Source: Marasmius tenuissimus
Lineage: Eukaryota > Basidiomycota > Agaricomycetes > Agaricales > Marasmiaceae
Direction: 5' to 3'
Assembly: GCA_029532415.1 (NCBI GenBank)
Contig: JAQOTA010000060.1
Location: 744,001 to 808,000 of the forward strand
Length of the DNA: 64,000 nucleotides
Below the pieces are notes generated by a model. The model ran no database searches. It was not told the DNA's origin and saw nothing but the letters and a program-made list of their open reading frames with translations. Within the stretch, counting starts at the first letter, position 1, and every line of letters begins with the position of its first letter. Of this stretch, positions 61,327-64,000 are shown in pieces. Position numbers and translations under genes: made by a program.

Positions 61327-61581
61327 TTGAATTGAGCGGTATTAGGGCTATGAAGTTCGTTCATTCATTAGGCTCATGAGTCAAGTCACGGAGGGTCGTG
61401 GTCGCGTTCAAAGAGCCTTGAGCGTCTATTTGCACAGCGGGCGCTCAAATCATTTTGGTGCACTGCCACTTACGCACGTAAGCTGAAATCACACAAGCTT
61501 GTCGACCTCCTCGACTTGACCTTCCCCCTTGACGCTGGAGTCTGCTCGAGTCCGCGGTCAGGCTTCTCCCGAGCTCCTACA
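61327..61581. promoter_or_regulatory. Divergent promoter region, RAD10 / VPS8
   Basis: 255 bp between the two starts. No element is assigned. Confidence 0.5.
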
Positions 61582-64000
61582 ATGTCTGCTCGGAGAAATG
61601 GCAATGGACTCTCGGAATCACCCTCTTCCTCCTCACCCTCACTAGAAGATGACGACAATCACAATATGGAGGATTCCGGTGACTATTCCACGCGTATGAA
61701 AGAACTTTTCGACGACGAAGAACATGCTAACGGACATAATGAGAACAAAGACTCAGACTCAGATAGCGACGAGGAAGGGTTTATCTACGCTGGAGCCGAC
61801 GCGGACGTTTCTGTTGGGTACAAGGACCGCCTAAGGGATGTTTTGGGACCTGATCATGAGGAAGAAGATGATACGGATGCTCATGAAGTGGAACGCTCTC
61901 TCATTATTGAGGATTACGAGGGACAGCACTCGGACGACGATGAGCCTTTGGTGAGCCTATTGTGATCCTTTCTGGGACGTACCATATTGACGCTGGCGCC
62001 CAGTCTCACGAAGTGCTGTCCCAAGACGCGATGTCCACGTCCTCTGCCTACAACTCCCCCAAACCAGGCTATGCTGGCCTTGCACACGAATCCTCAGGTC
62101 TCGCGAGACCTTTCCTTCACCCAACTGTCTCTCGCCTTCGTTCATTTACACCCCAGGGCTCGCCGGTACCGTCAGCAACTTCGCAGTCGAACATTTTCCC
62201 TGGTACCTCATCTCCTTCTCATTTCTCCTCCATGTCGCGAATGTCCTCAATCTCGAACCTGCGATCGGTTACATCAGATTCTATTGATGGTAGCCCTCGG
62301 CACCCTAAGACAGACGTCTTTCAGTGGGCCGAACTCCGGAATGTCAACCATCACATATACTCTTCCTACTCCGCAAAGCCCTCCTCCGTCCTGGGAGCTG
62401 CATCTGGATCACCGACAGTACTCGCAGCTAATGGTCTCCTTTGCATTGGGACTGACGACGGAAAGATTATCGTGTACGACTTTAAGCAGACTTTGAAATG
62501 CGTCTGTATGAACGCTGCAGGTTTGTATTCACACTAAACTCGCGTCTCCTTTTGCACTGACTTGAGTTCTTTCAGAGAAAAACGCCGGGGCTGTCACTGC
62601 TGTTGCGTTATCGCATGACCACACCTTTGTAGCTTCTGGGCATTCTACTGGCTTCATCCAATTGTATGACCTGAAATCCCCTCATACCCCAGCTCGAGTC
62701 GTGCCACCTACCACGCTCAATGTCGTCGCCTCAGGCAGGAAGGAAGGACATATCGTAGGATCAAGAATTGTGAGCATCGGTTTCATTGCCGCCCGCCATA
62801 CAGCTCTTGTCTCTGCCGACGAGAACGGCCTCTCCTTCTACCATAGTCTCGGCAAGGTTCTTTTTGTCGAAGCTCCCGACATCCTTCGCATCCTGGGTAA
62901 ATACCCTCTCGACGGTGCTGTTTTGCCGAACTCCCCCAAACCTCCCGCTACTCCACCTGCGCCTTTTCCCAAGAAGACGAGATATACAGTCCTCGCCATG
63001 ATGCCCCTTCCCCTCGCCACTTCATCACACCCAACTGACGCCTATAACATCATCGCCCTTCTCACACCTTCCAAACTGGTTGTCGTCGGCTTAAAGCCGA
63101 CACCAAAGACATGGTTCAAGTGCCCACGAAAGAACGAAGACGACGCAGAAGCGACTCCTCAGTTCAGATGGCGTGGTACACTGGCCTGGTTCCCCAGCAA
63201 GGATTCCAGCCCTCCGCAGGAGGGAACCACTCCACCCAACGGGAAACAGTCCTCATCGCCGCCTTCACATCCGTTACTTGCCTTTACGTGGGGCAGGGTG
63301 TTGAGAGTGATTCGTGTCGTCGAAAACAAACTAAAGCAAACGGTCCGGAACTCGAGGACTGGTAAAACGAGCGGAGTCGAGGTTGGGACTATTGGATTCG
63401 AGGACGCGTCGAAGTGGGTTTTTGAGGAAGATGTTTTGGCTGTTCAATGGCTCAACGTGAATGTGGGTTCGTTTTCCTTCACTAGGTCTATCTAGCACGA
63501 GCGGAAGCTTACTGTCATTGACGTTGTTTTAGCAAGTCATCGTTTTGACTGCATCGACTTTACAGGCCTATGATATCTCTCTTTCGAAAGTGATCGAGAG
63601 TGTGAACTTCGACGGTTACTCCTTGGTATCCCCGTCATTGAAATTGACCGTTGGTGGAGCATCTTACTCGAAGTCCGTTGCGGATGTGGCGCACAGTATA
63701 CGGACCTACAAAGGGAAGATCTTTACTCTGGTAAAACCTCTGTTGCAATACTAGCGTGGTCTCTTACTCATAAATCATCAAATTCCCAGGGCCGGCAAAT
63801 AATGCAAGTAGGCACTCTCCTCACTTGGGCCGACAAGGTCCTTGCACTCGTCAGTGAAGGCGACTTCCTCGGCGCCATTGAGCTCACACGATCATACTAC
63901 CTTGGAACGTCGACTGGGAACTCGAATGGCCTCCCCGACGACCCAGTGCAGCGCAAGGAAGTTATTGGGAAGAAGATACACGAGCTCATGAATGCCTCCA
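61582..64000 (+). CDS. VPS8: Vps8, CORVET tethering complex subunit, 3' end outside window
   Basis: Vacuolar sorting protein that binds Rab5/Vps21 on early endosomes. The open frame extends upstream only to a TTG; ATG 61582-61584 (MSARRNGNGLSESPSSSS) is the start. The N-terminus is acidic (DSDSDSDEE and several Glu/Asp runs) and Ser-rich. The WD40-like propeller begins KTDVFQWAELRNVNHHIYSS, ANGLLCIGTDDGKIIVYDFK, AGAVTAVALSHDHTFVASGH and STGFIQLYDLKSPHTPARVV. Next are GSRIVSIGFIAARHTALVSA, YTVLAMMPLPLATSSH, LLAFTWGRVLRVIRV, DVLAVQWLNVNQVIVLTAST, and GRQIMQVGTLLTWADKVLAL with VSEGDFLGAIELTRSYYLG, the start of the alpha-solenoid. The gene runs off the right edge, so the RING-type C-terminus is not seen. 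A 33-residue Pro/Ser insert near 63200 is low complexity. Confidence 0.9.

Overview
This window looks like nuclear DNA of a filamentous basidiomycete, probably an Agaricomycete. Genes are packed on both strands and split by many short GT-AG introns of about 45-90 nt. They encode typical eukaryotic proteins (Sm-D3, TFIIH p44, Reptin, ERCC1, VPS8, CLC exchanger). The set also has fungal or basidiomycete families: a Zn2Cys6 regulator, a DUF6533 seven-helix protein, a fungal-type phenylalanine ammonia-lyase and a CSF1/BLTP1 lipid-transfer giant. All gene models here were joined by hand from splice signals and protein-family continuity; UTRs were not determined.

Layout. 0-7 kb: four minus-strand genes, namely an RNase H1 N-terminal/viroplasmin-domain protein running off the left edge, ATG27, an ataxin-3 (Josephin) deubiquitinase and a TMEM184/DUF300 membrane protein. 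6.9-8.9 kb: a gene-poor spacer. 8.9-13.5 kb: an acyl-CoA/4CL-type synthetase converging on an NADPH:quinone-oxidoreductase-like enzyme. 13.6-17.4 kb: RVB2 then SSL1 in tandem. 17.7-23.3 kb: a MetX-like alpha/beta hydrolase, a DUF6533 protein and the small SDHAF4 assembly factor. 23.8-31 kb: a zinc-cluster regulator, a four-helix membrane protein and a GLTSCR1-domain protein. 31-41.7 kb: CSF1. 41.8-49.6 kb: YIP1, NDUFAF8, a DSC4-like protein, HDA1, SMD3 and NSA2. 49.9-61.3 kb: a CLC exchanger, a NIPA-type magnesium transporter, phenylalanine ammonia-lyase and RAD10. 61.6-64 kb: the 5' part of VPS8, running off the right edge.

The genes are mostly unrelated housekeeping functions, not a pathway cluster. 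Loose themes are endomembrane traffic (ATG27, YIP1, VPS8, CLC, CSF1, DSC4), chromatin and repair (RVB2, SSL1, RAD10, HDA1, GLTSCR1) and mitochondrial complex assembly (SDHAF4, NDUFAF8). No rRNA, tRNA, CRISPR array, virus or complete transposon was recognised.

The points most worth checking are a one-base reading-frame break in the phenylalanine ammonia-lyase gene, a possible second one in CSF1, a likely GC-AG intron in RVB2 that is open in frame, and start-codon-only first exons in RVB2 and NSA2. I did not find a convincing undescribed biological system.
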